Part shown: positions 34,858 to 46,684 of the stretch, piece after piece
Layout: every line of letters begins with the position of its first letter
Position numbering within the stretch: the stretch's first letter is position 1
Assembly: GCF_030272615.1 (NCBI RefSeq)
Contig: NC_081405.1
Span: 22,769,772-22,833,771, forward strand
DNA: 64,000 bases
Source of the DNA: Cryptomeria japonica
Lineage: Eukaryota; Streptophyta; Pinopsida; Cupressales; Cupressaceae
Direction: 5' to 3'
Program-made: the position numbers and the translations under genes
The notes under the pieces: model-generated
Databases searched by the model: none
Told to the model about the DNA's origin: nothing
What the model saw: the letters and a program-made list of their open reading frames with translations, nothing else

Positions 34858-35430
34858 TTTGAAAGGTAGAAGATAAAGCAAAAATCTGGAAAATAGTCAA
34901 GTGCAATCAAGTAGGCTCTCGATTAGAGGTTTCTTTTTGCCATTGGAAATGAAGATTGGTGTTCAGCAACAATATCCATTCTTCACTTGAATCAGTATTC
35001 TGTGCAAAGAGAATTCATTCTGATTTCTATTGCACGATCATAAACTTTAAGCCTAAGGCCTACTCAATCGTCTTGCAATGACGTGTTCCAGCAAGTTCAA
35101 ACAATTAGGTCCAAATTCAAAATCAGAAAAATTGGATAACTGGAGGTGATTGTAATGCAAGCTTGATACCCTCTACACAATTTCGGAAGTGTTTCCAGAC
35201 AGAGCCAGTCTTGTTAGACTTCTAACAATTTATCTCAACCATTTATCTATGGGATATCAAACAAAAAATTGGCAAATATTCTTGGAAACAAAAACTGGGA
35301 GTATCCTTGTTGAATGAAGGTGATAGGAACATAGTACGGATGAGCATTAATGCACAAGTAACAAAAACATAAATATTTATTCAATTAGAGCAATGTGTGG
35401 TTGATCCTAGTCTTTTTTCCACAGTTGAAA
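34858..35430. other. Intergenic DNA, nothing recognised
   Basis: No coding frame, RNA or transposon end was seen. Confidence 0.4.
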
Positions 35431-35770
35431 GGATTTGTAATGGACACCCCCCGTTCGGTACTAAATTTATGTCCTTTCTACTTAGTGTAATTTTGTCAAA
35501 CAGTTGGCGTGCAAGCTGACTACTGGATTTTTTTTGGTTCTTGATTTGCTAGAGGATAAATTTGGTAAACTGGTATTTATTGTAAAGCTTTCAAGTTTAT
35601 TCAATATAAAAATAACCAGACATATCAAATGCCAAAAGCAAGAGGATTAATGCTGATGATATTTATTTAATTCCAACTCCAAGCATACAAATCAGATTTG
35701 AAGAATATTACAGACCATATGATAATAAACAAATTCAAACCTGGACTCCACAAGTATAGAACCTGCTGAA

Positions 35771-35965
35771 AACACTGTTCACGCACTGTAGCTGCACTAT
35801 TCACGGCACTGTAGCATTTTTACTATTCACGCAGCACTGTAGCAAACACTGTTCACGCGGTACTGTAGCAAAAACACTGTTCACGCGGTACTGTAGCAAA
35901 TCACTGTTCACGCGGTACTGTAGCAAAAACACTATTCACGCGGTACTGTAGCAAAAACACTATTT
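35771..35965. repeat. Minisatellite, CACTGTTCACGCGGTACTGT units, about 7 copies
   Basis: Units of 23-30 bp follow CACTGTTCACG-CGGTA-CTGTAGC-AAAAA. The spacer A-run varies, and the later copies are the most alike. It lies inside the solo LTR and is not a CRISPR: there are no unique spacers, and the repeats are imperfect and contiguous. Confidence 0.9.
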
Positions 35966-36510
35966 TCAAATCTGCACTTTCAAACCCCTGTAAAAACATC
36001 ATGCGAGAGCACCAAATGAAGCCCAATGTGTTTCCTGAATGAAAACACCATTAATCCTCCTGACTGTGTCTTTCAACAGCGAAGAGAATGCTAGCAAAGA
36101 GGGATTCCGTCCTCCAAGCCCAATAATCAGATTTCTACGAAATCCAACAGCATCACATTAATTCATCCCAGCATATCCCAAAAGAGAGCTCTCAACCTCC
36201 ATTTATATCTTCTTCCTGGATGCAAACACTTCATTTTCTCAATGTGGGATAATACATTTTAGAATAAAATATTATTTCCCACAATATACACATTAAAGGG
36301 AACTTTTAATATTTTAAACATTACTTTATATTCCCAACCTTATAATATAACGATAAAGTTAAATATTTAATTTAACTTTACACTTTATCGTTAAATATTA
36401 AAACCTTGTTGATAATCCCTTTAAATCATTGTCGCCTTCAAATATTTTCTACTGATAATTATGCCAACCAGGGAAACACTAAAAATTCCAAGTCACTGCT
36501 TGGAGACTAA

Positions 36511-36528
36511 CTTACTATAAATAGTAAG
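36511..36528 (-). promoter_or_regulatory. Palindromic TATA element of the LTR, minus copy
   Basis: The minus strand reads CTTACTATTTATAGTAAG; the opposite strand contains TATAAATAG. It lies about 162 bp inside the LTR terminus, matching the distance in the 38030 copy. Confidence 0.55.
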
Positions 36529-36695
36529 TGTCTAGAAACCTTGTCAAAACAGCACCGATTGGCCTGAAACTGAAAACACCTAGGCCAAAATACCTCAGGA
36601 TCCCACCAATGTCCTTGTTAGCCTTCGGGATCGTGTCAGAATAGGCTAACGACACCCCATATCATGTTGCGCTAAAAAGGGGACATTACAGGATT

Positions 36696-37333
36696 ATCAT
36701 CAGAGTTGTGGCTAAACTGCTTCAAGAAATACAAGATACTGTAGCAGAAATTGCAATGCAATTGATTGTTCCCAAAATCTATGAATGAACTAGAAAAGGA
36801 AAAGAAAATATCTGCATAGCTTTGTGTGACCTACTTTAGCAGTGCAAGATATAAATTTCGAATCCATCTTTGACTCAATGGCAGCTCAAACTTTGTAGTA
36901 GTTGGAAATTAAAAATAGTGACACAACGGGAAAGCCTGGACAATCTTTTTCATTCAAAACATAGAAGCATGAAATCAGCAAACATCATGATGCCAAAGAT
37001 TTGAATTTTGACCAAATGCACAAATAACAAAGAAGCAAACCATTTTATACTCTTAAAATTTGGAGAAATTTTGCTCAGTTATTTGTTAAACATATGCTTC
37101 AGTTATTGACTCGGACATAGTTACCTAAAGACTTACATGCCGACCTTTGGTACTCATCTCCCGTATGAGAAATGTGTCCCGTCTCAAAAACCAAAACAGT
37201 TCCATCTCCAAACATTACGAAACTTAAGATGAAGTTTCTTTAGGTCCCTGTACAAGTCTCCTATAAGCATCCCTTGGAAATTGAAAACCCTCCTTTAGAG
37301 ATACTCAGATATACCATATAAATTACACTCAGT
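36696..37333. other. Intergenic DNA, nothing recognised
   Basis: No gene or repeat boundary seen between the solo LTR and the hAT MITE. Confidence 0.4.
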
Positions 37334-37341
37334 TTTCATAA

Positions 37342-37660
37342 CTAAGTTGCCAGCACGGGTACAAATCAGGTACATTTGACAGTACAATACTTCATCATTG
37401 ACCAATGCCAAACGCCAATTGATAAGTTGGAATTTCCCATATAGAATTTTAGGCAAGAAAAAGGAAAAAAAATTGCTTTTTTTATGTGTTTTGTGGTTTT
37501 AAATGAGTTGGAAAATTGTTTTTTTTAGTGTTTTGTGTATTTTTTAATGAGTTGGCTTTTACCTGGGTATGCCCAGGTGTGTCCAAGGTATGCCCCGGGT
37601 GTAACCTGGGTGAACCTGGTGCAGGTGCACTAGTCAAAACGCACTTACCCAGTAACTTAG
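37342..37660. mobile_element. Short hAT MITE
   Basis: The left end CTAAGTTGCCAGCACGGGTAC and the right end ACCCAGTAACTTAG are inverted, imperfect copies (CTAAGTTGC / CTAAGTTAC). The flanking octamers TTTCATAA and TAAAATAA agree at 5 of 8. CCAGGTG / CCTGGGT words cluster near the right end (37560-37630), like the GC-rich subterminal repeats of the other hAT elements here. At 319 bp it has no coding capacity. Confidence 0.7.
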
Positions 37661-38029
37661 TAAAATAACTAATGAAATACACTAATAGACTTAGAATTTT
37701 CTATTTTTTGCAGTCACAAGTTTTTACGTAACAGAATTTCCTTTTCAAATCCCAAAGAGTTAATAGTACAAAGAGCAGCACCAACAAGGCTTAATATGTG
37801 TACGTCCATTGCAGTTTTATCAATTAATTGAAAGTAAAGCATGTCTGCAGACCATCATACCATGTTTCTAAAATGAATGGCATTTCCCTCCTCTCTATCT
37901 GCCATCTCCAGGTTATTACCGTTTAAAAATTAATTGTTTATATCTTGATTATTATTAGCAAATGTCACTATAATTGATCTTTTCTTTCATTGACATTTGT
38001 TTCCATTCTTCAAAAAGTTGTTTTAAGCA

Positions 38030-39777
38030 TGTAATGTCCCCTTTTTAGCAGTTATGAGGTGATTTGTCGTTAGCCCATCTTGCCATGGTCTCAAGGGCTA
38101 ACCAGGACTTTACAGGGATCAGTGAAGGATTTGGCCTAAGCAATTTCAGTTTCAGGCCAATCAGAGGTGTTTTGACGGGTTATCCAAATACTTACTATTT
38201 ATAGTAAGTCAGTTATGGCTCAATGACTGGTAATTTTTGAAACAATTTTGGTTGTCATTATTTTGGTGCATTTAATTCTTCACTTGGATTGCAAATTTAA
38301 TGGGCCATTAATTAATTGGGGAATAAATCAAAAGTTCCTAAGTTAAATTTAAATATTTAACTTAGTGATTAATTAATGTTGAGACTAATGTTAAAGAGGA
38401 AAAATTAGAAGTACCCTTTCTTTGTGGAGACATAAGGGGATAATAATTTTTTATTATATCATTCATTAATACCACGTTCGCGGTGTCTTGGGAAGTGAGC
38501 CCAATTGGAGTTATAAATGAAAGCATTAAATGCAGATTGAATCATCTTGGAAATTGTGTTTATTGGAGTTTGTGTTTCTGGAGAAATCTGGAAATTTCTT
38601 GGCTTTTGGGGATGTACACCCTCATTGGCAGCATTTCCCACATTTGTGGAAGACCAAATCTGGGAAATCCTTCAAATAAAATTGCAAAAATTGAGGTTTA
38701 TGGAATTAATTAATTGCAGGTTGAAGCTTACCAGGAAGAAATCATAATTTTTTCCTAAGTGTGCTGAAGTTTGAGATTGGCATTGGTGAAAACCATACAG
38801 CTGGGTCGAACTGTGATAGTGTGTTTGGCTTCTTTCCATTCAGCGCTGAAACTGAAACATAAGGTTGCAAGTTAGTCGAAAAGCAGGTATGTCAGCCCTT
38901 GGGTGATTAGCGTTGAGCATTCACAGTGAATGATTCTAGCTGTTCAATTGGTATTACAGTCTGCTCCATACATTGGTATTGTAGAATCAACCCAGCAATG
39001 CGTTCTTGAATGGTAAGCCAGGCTTGTTATTCTTCCTATATCGTCCATAGCAAACTCAAGTAGCAGGCTGAAATACATTGTCTGGGCTAATAAACAGCTG
39101 GGCGTTGAGTTAGACACTGAACACAAACCAAGACTGGGCGTAAATCTGTATACTGGGCGTGGATTATTACTGCTGTCGTTCCCTGCAAGTGAAGACGTCT
39201 GGGCTGTGAGTGGCGTCTGGGTTGCCTTAATACTGAGCCGTCATGTATTGGGGACAATGTTTATAGCTTGCTGTTGAAGGAACGGATGAGGAAATCCAGT
39301 CTGGGCGCATATGTGTACTGGCAGCATGGAGACAAGTAGTTCGCAGCAGGCTAAGCAAGTGTGAAACTGGCATTGGGCGTGAGGATCTTGTATTTTCCAC
39401 AGCGACAGTATTGCCAGGTTCCACATCAATTCATTTTGAAAGTAGTGATTGTATTTTGTATTTTTGAAACTGGTGGTGATGTCAATGCTCAGAAAGAAGT
39501 GACTCAGGTTTGTGAAAATTGGAAATACTTAGGACATTGTTAATTATTATTTCTTGGCTAAGTGTTCTGAGTTTTCAGTATTCCTGCAGTAGTGTTATGT
39601 TGAAACAAAATAATGATATTACTTTAAAATGTGTTAGCTGTTAATTCATATTGTTCATGAGTATGTGAAAAATGAATGCATGGAAACAAGAAAAAACGCA
39701 CCAGGGACAACTAAACCACAGGGACAAACACTAGAAATTACAGTCATCTTGATTGCAGAGTAGGGCAGCCTATTACA
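38030..39777 (+). mobile_element. Solo LTR, plus orientation, TSD AAGCA
   Basis: This 1,748-bp block begins TGTAATGTCCCC and ends CCTATTACA, with exact AAGCA at 38025-38029 and 39778-39782. Its first 200 bp or so match the minus-strand LTR at 36690, including the palindromic TATA element at 38191-38208. The right third contains the word CTGGGCGT or close variants at least six times between about 39098 and 39375. The small frames inside are not recognisable proteins. Confidence 0.88.
38191..38208 (+). promoter_or_regulatory. Palindromic TATA element of the LTR, plus copy
   Basis: CTTACTATTTATAGTAAG consists of two perfect 8-bp inverted arms around TT and lies 161 bp from the LTR start. It is conserved in the minus-strand relative at 36511-36528, while much of the surrounding sequence has drifted. 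Confidence 0.55.
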
Positions 39778-39782
39778 AAGCA

Positions 39783-40802
39783 ATTAACAATTTATGTTCT
39801 TGAAAAAATGCATATCCATATATATGCTGTGACAAGGTTTGAATTCAAGTTCGTGTTCGACAACAATGAAATGCGGTAAGGGGAAAGAATTCGGGAAAAA
39901 AAATTGAGATTAAATTCACCTTATATAAATTTAATTTCTTTCAAAATATAAATAATATATCTGTAAAATTATCAAAATAGTTAACATTGCTAAATAGATT
40001 TGAAAACATTATAAAACAATGACACATTTCTAAATCATGATAAAGTTATCAAAGTTAAACCATAAAGAACTAAATAAAAAATATTAAATATTAAATTCTA
40101 TTCTAGAAAATATAAAAATAAAAATAAAAATATAATATAATTTTATATTTAACTTAAAAAATAAAACTAATAAATAAACTCTTAACTTTACATTTAAAAA
40201 CATAAAATAAGAATATATTAATTTTCCATTTTAACTTTAAAAAACAAAATAAAACTACTACTATTTAATTTAAAAATATTATAGATAGTATTTTTTTTTT
40301 TTTTTAAACAAATTTAAAACATACTAGTTTTTGTAGAAGTAGTAAGCTTAAAAACTTATTGCCAAAATAAAAAAGTAAAAAACAATTGAATTCCAAGTAA
40401 AAAACATATGATTAATAAGTAAAACTAGAATGATAATACAGTTAAATAAATTAGATGATTTTACAACATATTAGCCATTATAAAAATATAAAAGCATTAT
40501 TTAAAATTTAATAAAATATAGAAAAAGTTAAATGAAATTCTAAAAAAAAACTTAAACTACAAATGAGGCAGCAGCCTCTTTGGGAGACTTAAAATTAGGC
40601 AGAGGTTTGCGATGCAGGTTCATGCACAGGTCTTCCCGCAGCGGAAACTAGAAAGTGTCGAAAATTCTTGTGCTGATAACTGGAAAACATGCCCTGTTCC
40701 ACAAGTTTTCCTCGCCCTGTGTTCGTTTGTCACCTTGTCCCATACGAAACAAATTTCAAACATTTTTTAATAGGTTCGCCAAATTTGAAATTTTTGTGTC
40801 AT
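39783..40802. other. Very AT-rich DNA, no gene
   Basis: From about 39900 to 40550 the sequence is nearly all A and T with poly-T and TAAATA runs. No structure beyond base composition was noticed. Confidence 0.5.
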
Positions 40803-40816
40803 GTGTGTGTGTGTGT

Positions 40817-40854
<38 letters not shown>

Positions 40855-40862
40855 ACGTGTGT
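40803..40862. repeat. (GT)n microsatellite
   Basis: About 60 bp of GT repeats, interrupted twice by GCAC. The 148-codon frame crossing it (40655-41101) encodes Cys-Val runs from the repeat and is not a gene. Confidence 0.95.
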
Positions 40863-42878
40863 ATTTTATTGAGATTTTGAAGTACCATGTGTGTGTATTA
40901 TTGTTGTCATTTTCAAGTACCATCTCCAACTTTTTTTTAAAATGGCACACCAGTACCAGTCCTCATCCCTTCATAGCTTTAGTCTCTGACAATTATAATT
41001 CACATGCACTATCCACCATAATAAAACTCACTGCTTCTTCTAACCATTTACCTTACATAATTTTGGAAATATCTGGGAAATCCATAGGTTTAGTTGGATG
41101 ATACTTTATAAGGAAGGTAGTTGATGGGTTGTAGGGAAGGCTTTATAGCTTTGTCATTGACTTTGTTTTCTGTCAGTGGTTGTGATGCGTTTGGAGATGT
41201 AGAAGGTACTTTCCAAAAGGTAAAGGTAATACAAGATCAATACGGCCAATCTCATGACATCCTCAATTAACTGAAGAGTACCATCAGAGAACCAAATAAC
41301 ATTATAAAAACATTCATCACAGTGGCATAAAGAGCTCAGGTCAGCAAAACACACACATACACTTATACATAAAATTGCATAGATAAGACCAAAACTTTAG
41401 TTATAGATAATTAAATTAATAGGAGACTAGGTGAAGCTATAGAGATTGGAAAACACTCAATAATTTAAACAGAGATGATGGGTTGGCACTAACCAATGCA
41501 AGGAAGCCCATTATTCACTAGATCACAAAGATAAATAGAGATAATTAATGTCATATGGATATTAATTAATGCATGGATTATTATTATTGTGATCGGCATC
41601 AACTATACTGAAGTTAGTGCTTATGGGGAATTCACCCCTCATGTTATACTTGTGTCACAAAATTTCCTAAACTTCAAGTATGAGGTTCAAATTTCAGCAA
41701 ACATTTAACAATGGCAGAGATTCATTTAAATTCACAAATAAATTTGTACCAGAAGGCATGTTGATTTGTGTTGATTTGCATTGATTTTTAGCTGATTGTT
41801 GCCTACTAAGGATCAATTAGCTCCTGCTAGCATCTAGGGAGAAATGTATTTTATCTACAAACAAGTCTTTCCACGTGCAAACGAAGGACAATGGTTTGAC
41901 AGATTTCATAACCTAGCATTTTGAGCATTTGATGGTTTGAGCAACTCACAGCCTTCCATTTCCATTCTGAACATCTGCACAACTCCAAAGAGGCCATAAC
42001 ACCATTTCCTCTGTAGTTTAGAAGTAGAACTTTAGAGTTTTATTGTTTTTCTGTATTTTATTATAATTTAGAAATTTTGATATTTGTATTTATAATTTTA
42101 ATATTGAGTTTGAAGTTAATAAAAATAAATTAATATTATAATAGTATTAATATTTAATTATAATATATTTAAATTTATTACCTTTCTCCTTTCACTAGAC
42201 TTTTCTCCCATAAATAATACTTAATAGTTAATTAATATGTTTTTTAAATACACTTTAATTTAGTCATTTTTCTCTTAGTAAATTTTTGTGATGTTAAATA
42301 TAAAACTTTATCATTAATTATTTTTAATTTTTGTTTCTAAAAATGATATTTGGATAATTTTGTGGATATATTACCTATATTAAGATAAATATTTAGAAAA
42401 AAGAATAAAATTTTACATTAAGTTCAAATTGAAAAAATATTTACATAATTTTGTGGATATATTACCTATATTTAATTAAAAATAAATTTATGTAAGGCAA
42501 ATTTAATGCTGATTATTTTTTGAACTTTTTCCCCTTGCCGAACTTCATACAAAATATTTTGCTGCCAAACATGAACTCGAATTGGAACCTTGTGACTTAG
42601 TTATACACAAAGTTACCTATATAAGGAGCCCCATCTGTAAATAATCTTTAAATCCTTCAGCAAAATAATGGGAAACAAAGTACGGCCCAAAATGTCGATT
42701 CATATTTTCTTCCTATGCAATTTTCTCCCAAGGCACCTCTATTAAAAATCATGAATTGCAAAAGTTTGGAGTCCCATTTTTTATTTCAAGTTAATTTATT
42801 AGTGTCGTATTTGAATATTAGGTTCTAAAAATAATAAAATTCCACATTACACCATGAAACTAGCAACATTATTGAATG
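40863..42878. other. Intergenic DNA, nothing recognised
   Basis: No gene-like frame. The part from about 42050 to 42500 is very AT-rich and repeats the phrase TAATTTTGTGGATATATTACC (about 42355 and 42435). Confidence 0.45.
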
Positions 42879-43256
42879 ATGGGCATCAAACTCAAGGATT
42901 TGACTAGCTTAATGATCTTTATCCTACCTGTAAAATTTGTATTAGCGTCTATATAGTTTTCAACTCAAATGGGATTTACTTATTACTGTCTTCCCACTAA
43001 CATGGTCAAACAAAACCACTTCTATTTTATCTTATATCATCCTCAATTCTTGCACTCTTATAATATCATGGGCATCAAACTCGAGGATTTAACTAGCTTA
43101 ATGATCTTTATCCTACCTGTAAAATTTGTATTAGCATCTTTCGAGTTTTCAACTCAAATAGGATTTACTTATTACTGTCTTCCCACTAACATGGTCAATC
43201 AAAACCACCTGTATTTTCTCTTATGTTATCCTCAATTCTTGCACTCTTATAGTATA
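42879..43256. repeat. 189-bp tandem duplication
   Basis: Copies 42879-43067 and 43068-43256 both run from ATGGGCATCAAACTC to TTGCACTCTTATARTATM and differ at only a few positions. The plus-strand frame 42969-43310 repeats itself because of this and is not a recognised protein. Confidence 0.92.
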
Positions 43257-44142
43257 ATGATTTTCTTAAGATCATCAACTCCTTTAGGTTATATAGAAAA
43301 CAGTATTTAGTCAATTAACACACATATTCAGGTAAGAAAAATATGCAAAAAACAAATGGCATACAAAATGCATGTGCACTTGGAATGCTGCTTTATTGCA
43401 TTGATGAAAGCAGGAATCAAAGGATTTACGCCATCACTCACTTTGCACCTGATAACATGATACACAAATAGATTTAGGATGAAAAAGAATGGGTATAAAG
43501 CTACCAGTCATGATCCATGCATGCAAACCCTAAGGAGATTTGAAGTCAATATTTGAAAGGTATAAAACAAATATTAATGCCCTTAAATTACTGACAAGCA
43601 CATCAAGAAGAACCGTCACAAGGGAATGCCTATGTTGAATATGAAGGTGCCTGGGTTGTAGCTAATAAATTATACAGCATCTAGACTTGCAATCATAAAG
43701 ATAGTCTCTTTAGACTTGCAAGACGTCCCTGTAGTGATAGCCAGATAACATGCATGAGAAAAGATTGTGGCATGGAACATGTCAGTGCTAATTAATGTAT
43801 TATTGGAGTTACTGGTAATTTAAAATATTTGAAAGTATTCTAAAACCAATAACTCTTTTATAATGAGGATGAGATGAAAAACCTCTATCAAGCAATTAGA
43901 ACCCAGTCTGATACACTGTCCACTCATAATGTCACAGCTATTTACAGCTATTGCACGTCTCCCATGGTTCTCTAGATAAAATAATCCATCTTCCCTTAGC
44001 CTTATGGTTGCCTATAAACATCAGAAAGAATTAAAATTGTAAGAGTTAAGCATGTAACGAAATTGTTATATTGTTTGCAATAGAGTTCTGCATCCAAACC
44101 TAAAACTGTAGTTTTTGATATGCTTGATACGTTGAAATTTTG
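43257..44142. other. Intergenic DNA, nothing recognised
   Basis: No coding or repeat structure noticed. Confidence 0.4.
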
Positions 44143-44378
44143 AAAACAACTTTATATACCAATTAAGAAAGAAAAATGGCATGCACATCAAAACATAAAT
44201 TTCCCAATCTTCTTTACAATGACAAAAAACAAGCCTTAATAACAATATATACTGTTACTTAAAACAACTTTATATACCAATTAAGAAAGAAAAATGGCAT
44301 GCACATCAAAACATAAATTTCCCAATCTTCTTTACAATCACAAAAAACAAGCCTTAATAACAATATATACTGTTACTA
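44143..44378. repeat. 118-bp tandem duplication, nearly perfect
   Basis: Copies 44143-44260 and 44261-44378 (AAAACAACTTTATATACC to TATATACTGTTACT) differ at about one base within the shared core. This implies a recent duplication. Confidence 0.95.
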
Positions 44379-45043
44379 ATAAGTTTACTTTTAAGAATAA
44401 ACGTCCAACCAAAATCTAGAATTTTTAAGTTGTTAGTCTCTAAGATGAGATTTAATCATGCATCAATAACATTATATTAATATTCTTTGGCTATTCTGCT
44501 CTGTAAGCATGTCTAATTTCATCAGTGATTCAACATCAAAAAGTGGCATGTCTATGGCCTCTTCCACACTACGTCAGCATTCTTTACAGGCAGCAACAGC
44601 AATGGAGAATGCTGAGCATGAGATTATCTACAGAAATGTCTACATCAGTATGCAAAAATCCTGTGGTTAAGGCAAACTTGCTGACCAAAGAATGACCATA
44701 AAGTTACAAAAAATGGAAACTTAGGTGTAAAATTAACTGAACAATTATGGTACTATGAAAACATCTCGTCCAGATGCAAAGTTCAGATCTGCATGGCCAT
44801 TTAGATCTGAATAACAGGGAAAGGGTTTAAGGAAATCTAATCTAACACCTAACAATGCAAGAAATAATTGCTGACTTGATAAAACCAAACCAAGCTTTGT
44901 TTCACCGTGAGGAAACAACTAGACAAAGATGGTACAATCTCCTAAGGGTACGCAAATGATTTTCACATCACTTATACACATCAACACCATGAACAACGAG
45001 CATAAAGCAATCAAAGTTAAGCTTTCAATATGAGTTTAGACTA
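44379..45043. other. Intergenic DNA, nothing recognised
   Basis: No gene or element boundary seen before the inverted-repeat element starting at 45045. Confidence 0.4.
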
Positions 45044-45044
45044 T

Positions 45045-45176
45045 GTAATGTCCCCTTTTGGGATTGCCCTAAATCTTGCCCTTGTAAATATCAAAGTTTG
45101 CTAGTTTTCATCCTTATTAATTCTGATATTAGATATTGAAACATTGACTTTCTTGTCTTCTTTGATCTTATGAATG
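45045..45176 (+). repeat. Left terminal inverted repeat
   Basis: It starts GTAATGTCCCCTTTTGGG and ends TCTTATGAATG. Mismatches with the right arm cluster at about 45085-45108 (near AAATATCAAAG) and 45138-45146. Confidence 0.85.
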
Positions 45177-45182
45177 ATTCCT

Positions 45183-45420
45183 CCAATTCCCCCTTCTCAA
45201 TTGTATTAATCTCTTCTTTATATCTTCATTTGTGGGAAGTCACATCTCTTCATAAGAAATGAGTCCATCACTCTTCATTGCTGCCCTTTGAGAAAAATAA
45301 ATTATTCTCCAAATTGATCTCCCTTAGATGTCCTTCTCAATTGAGACTTTCTCCTTTTTATATCCTCAAATGTGAGGGAGAGCTCACACCCCTTCATCAT
45401 GTATGCCCTTTGGTATAAGA
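45183..45420. repeat. Internal two-unit repeat next to the left arm
   Basis: Words such as CCTTCTCAATTG, TTTATATC and TGCCCTTTG occur in the same order twice, about 120 bp apart (roughly 45200-45290 and 45332-45412). The units are diverged. Confidence 0.5.
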
Positions 45421-45834
45421 CATGTAATATCCCTGGCTGATTATGAGGAGAAATTCTGATTTCTCAATTAGAGATATTATGTCAAACACTTGGCACTAAA
45501 CTGTCATAAAGTTTCAGACTGAGATTTTCGGAGCATTAACCACTAGTACAACTGAATATGACTTGCAAACTGTTGGTTGAAAATTTTGTACACTTGGGGA
45601 AATATACAAAATTGTGGTTTCTACCACAGCACACAAGTAAAAACTCTCCTAATTAAGGGAAGGCTCCCCTTATCTAACTACAACTTCGAAAATAAAATAG
45701 GATGGGACAGCAATCTTTCTTCTTTTTTCAAGAAAGACTATCCTTTTCTCTTCACAGAAAAGGATAGCGATTGAACATGAACAGCAGTAACCACTTTCAA
45801 GTGAAATGAGAGAAAGGAAATGAAATTTCCTAAA

Positions 45835-46306
45835 AGCGCAAAGACTTCCGTCACTTCCTTCGGGACGGGACAGCAATATCAAGCTCAAAGACTTGACTAT
45901 TGGAAGTCCTATCTACCCTTTGCTATACTAAATTTTACAATGAATAAAAGACAACAACTCAAAGACTGGAATAATCTATTCTTTCAACACAAAGACAACT
46001 GTTAATGCAAGTTCAAAGACTTGCTGCTATTTCTTATCAAACAGTATTTTTTCCTCAAGAATAGACGCAAGCTCAAAGACTTGCTGCTCCTTCTAGAGAT
46101 TTTCCTATTTTAATTAATCTTCTCTACTTGCAGCTCAAAGACTTCAGATCAGATTGGACTAAGCTCCTTTAGAAACGCTTTGCATAGAAGAAATTAAAAG
46201 ATTCAAACTCAAACATGTAGCTCAAAGACTCAAAACTTGAGTAATCCTTCTTTATTATTCTTCAAAACCTTCAATTCACATACATAAGCTCAAAGACTTC
46301 TTGCTG
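45835..46306. repeat. Dispersed CTCAAAGACTTG motif array, about 8 copies
   Basis: The core AGCTCAAAGACTTG (often extended to CTTGCTGCT) occurs near 45835, 45881, 45955, 46008, 46067, 46129, 46216 and 46285, spaced 46-87 bp apart. The intervening sequences are not alike. This is unlike a minisatellite and more like an array of binding sites or a subterminal repeat region. It lies downstream of the ORF stop. Confidence 0.75.
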
Positions 46307-46684
46307 TAAATTTGGCAGAGTTTCTGCTTGCTTTCCAAAAGATATCAAATACAATAGACCCCTCAAGTATTTCTAGAAGAGGAGCCTTGAGAAAAAGGTG
46401 GGAGGATCCTAACTAACTTGAGAGATTCTCTCAACCACCAAGACTCATTCAATAACTAACTGAGACTTCATTAACTAACTAAGAGTTATTCCAACTAACT
46501 AAGACTTATTCCAACTACAGTCCTAATCGAACACAACTTGTAGTTGCCTTACATGTAATTACAAAAGTGCAAGTAATGTGTAACTTGCATTTTACAAAAA
46601 AAACTTTTACATGTAACTTGTCAAAACTAAATTACAACTAAAGATTACAAAAGAGGGAAAATTCAACTAAGTGTTGAAAAACAC

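Larger units (their letters stand above)
35436..36690 (-). mobile_element. Solo LTR, minus orientation, TSD GGATT
   Basis: This 1,255-bp block runs from TGTAATGGACACC to GGGGACATTACA. Exact GGATT copies sit at 35431-35435 and 36691-36695. On the minus strand it begins TGTAATGTCCCCTTTTTAGC and shares its first 200 bp or so with the plus-strand LTR at 38030, including a palindromic TATA segment at 36511-36528. It contains a minisatellite at 35771-35965. No coding potential. Confidence 0.9.

Noticed and set aside
35771..35965. Regular array reminiscent of CRISPR repeats
   Set aside because: Units are contiguous and imperfect with no unique spacers, and the host is clearly a plant. It is an LTR minisatellite.
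36690..38030. GGGGACATTACA ... TGTAATGTCCCC as one inverted-repeat transposon
   Set aside because: Each terminus belongs to a separate LTR with its own exact TSD (GGATT and AAGCA), so the inverted look is coincidental.
40655..41101. 148-codon plus-strand frame
   Set aside because: Kept open by a GT microsatellite that encodes alternating Cys and Val; no domain on either side.
42969..43310. 113-codon repetitive frame
   Set aside because: A by-product of the 189-bp tandem duplication, which happens to be a multiple of three.
45423..46680. TGTAATATCCC at 45423 as the start of another LTR
   Set aside because: No matching far end or target duplication could be found, so it was not annotated as a separate element.
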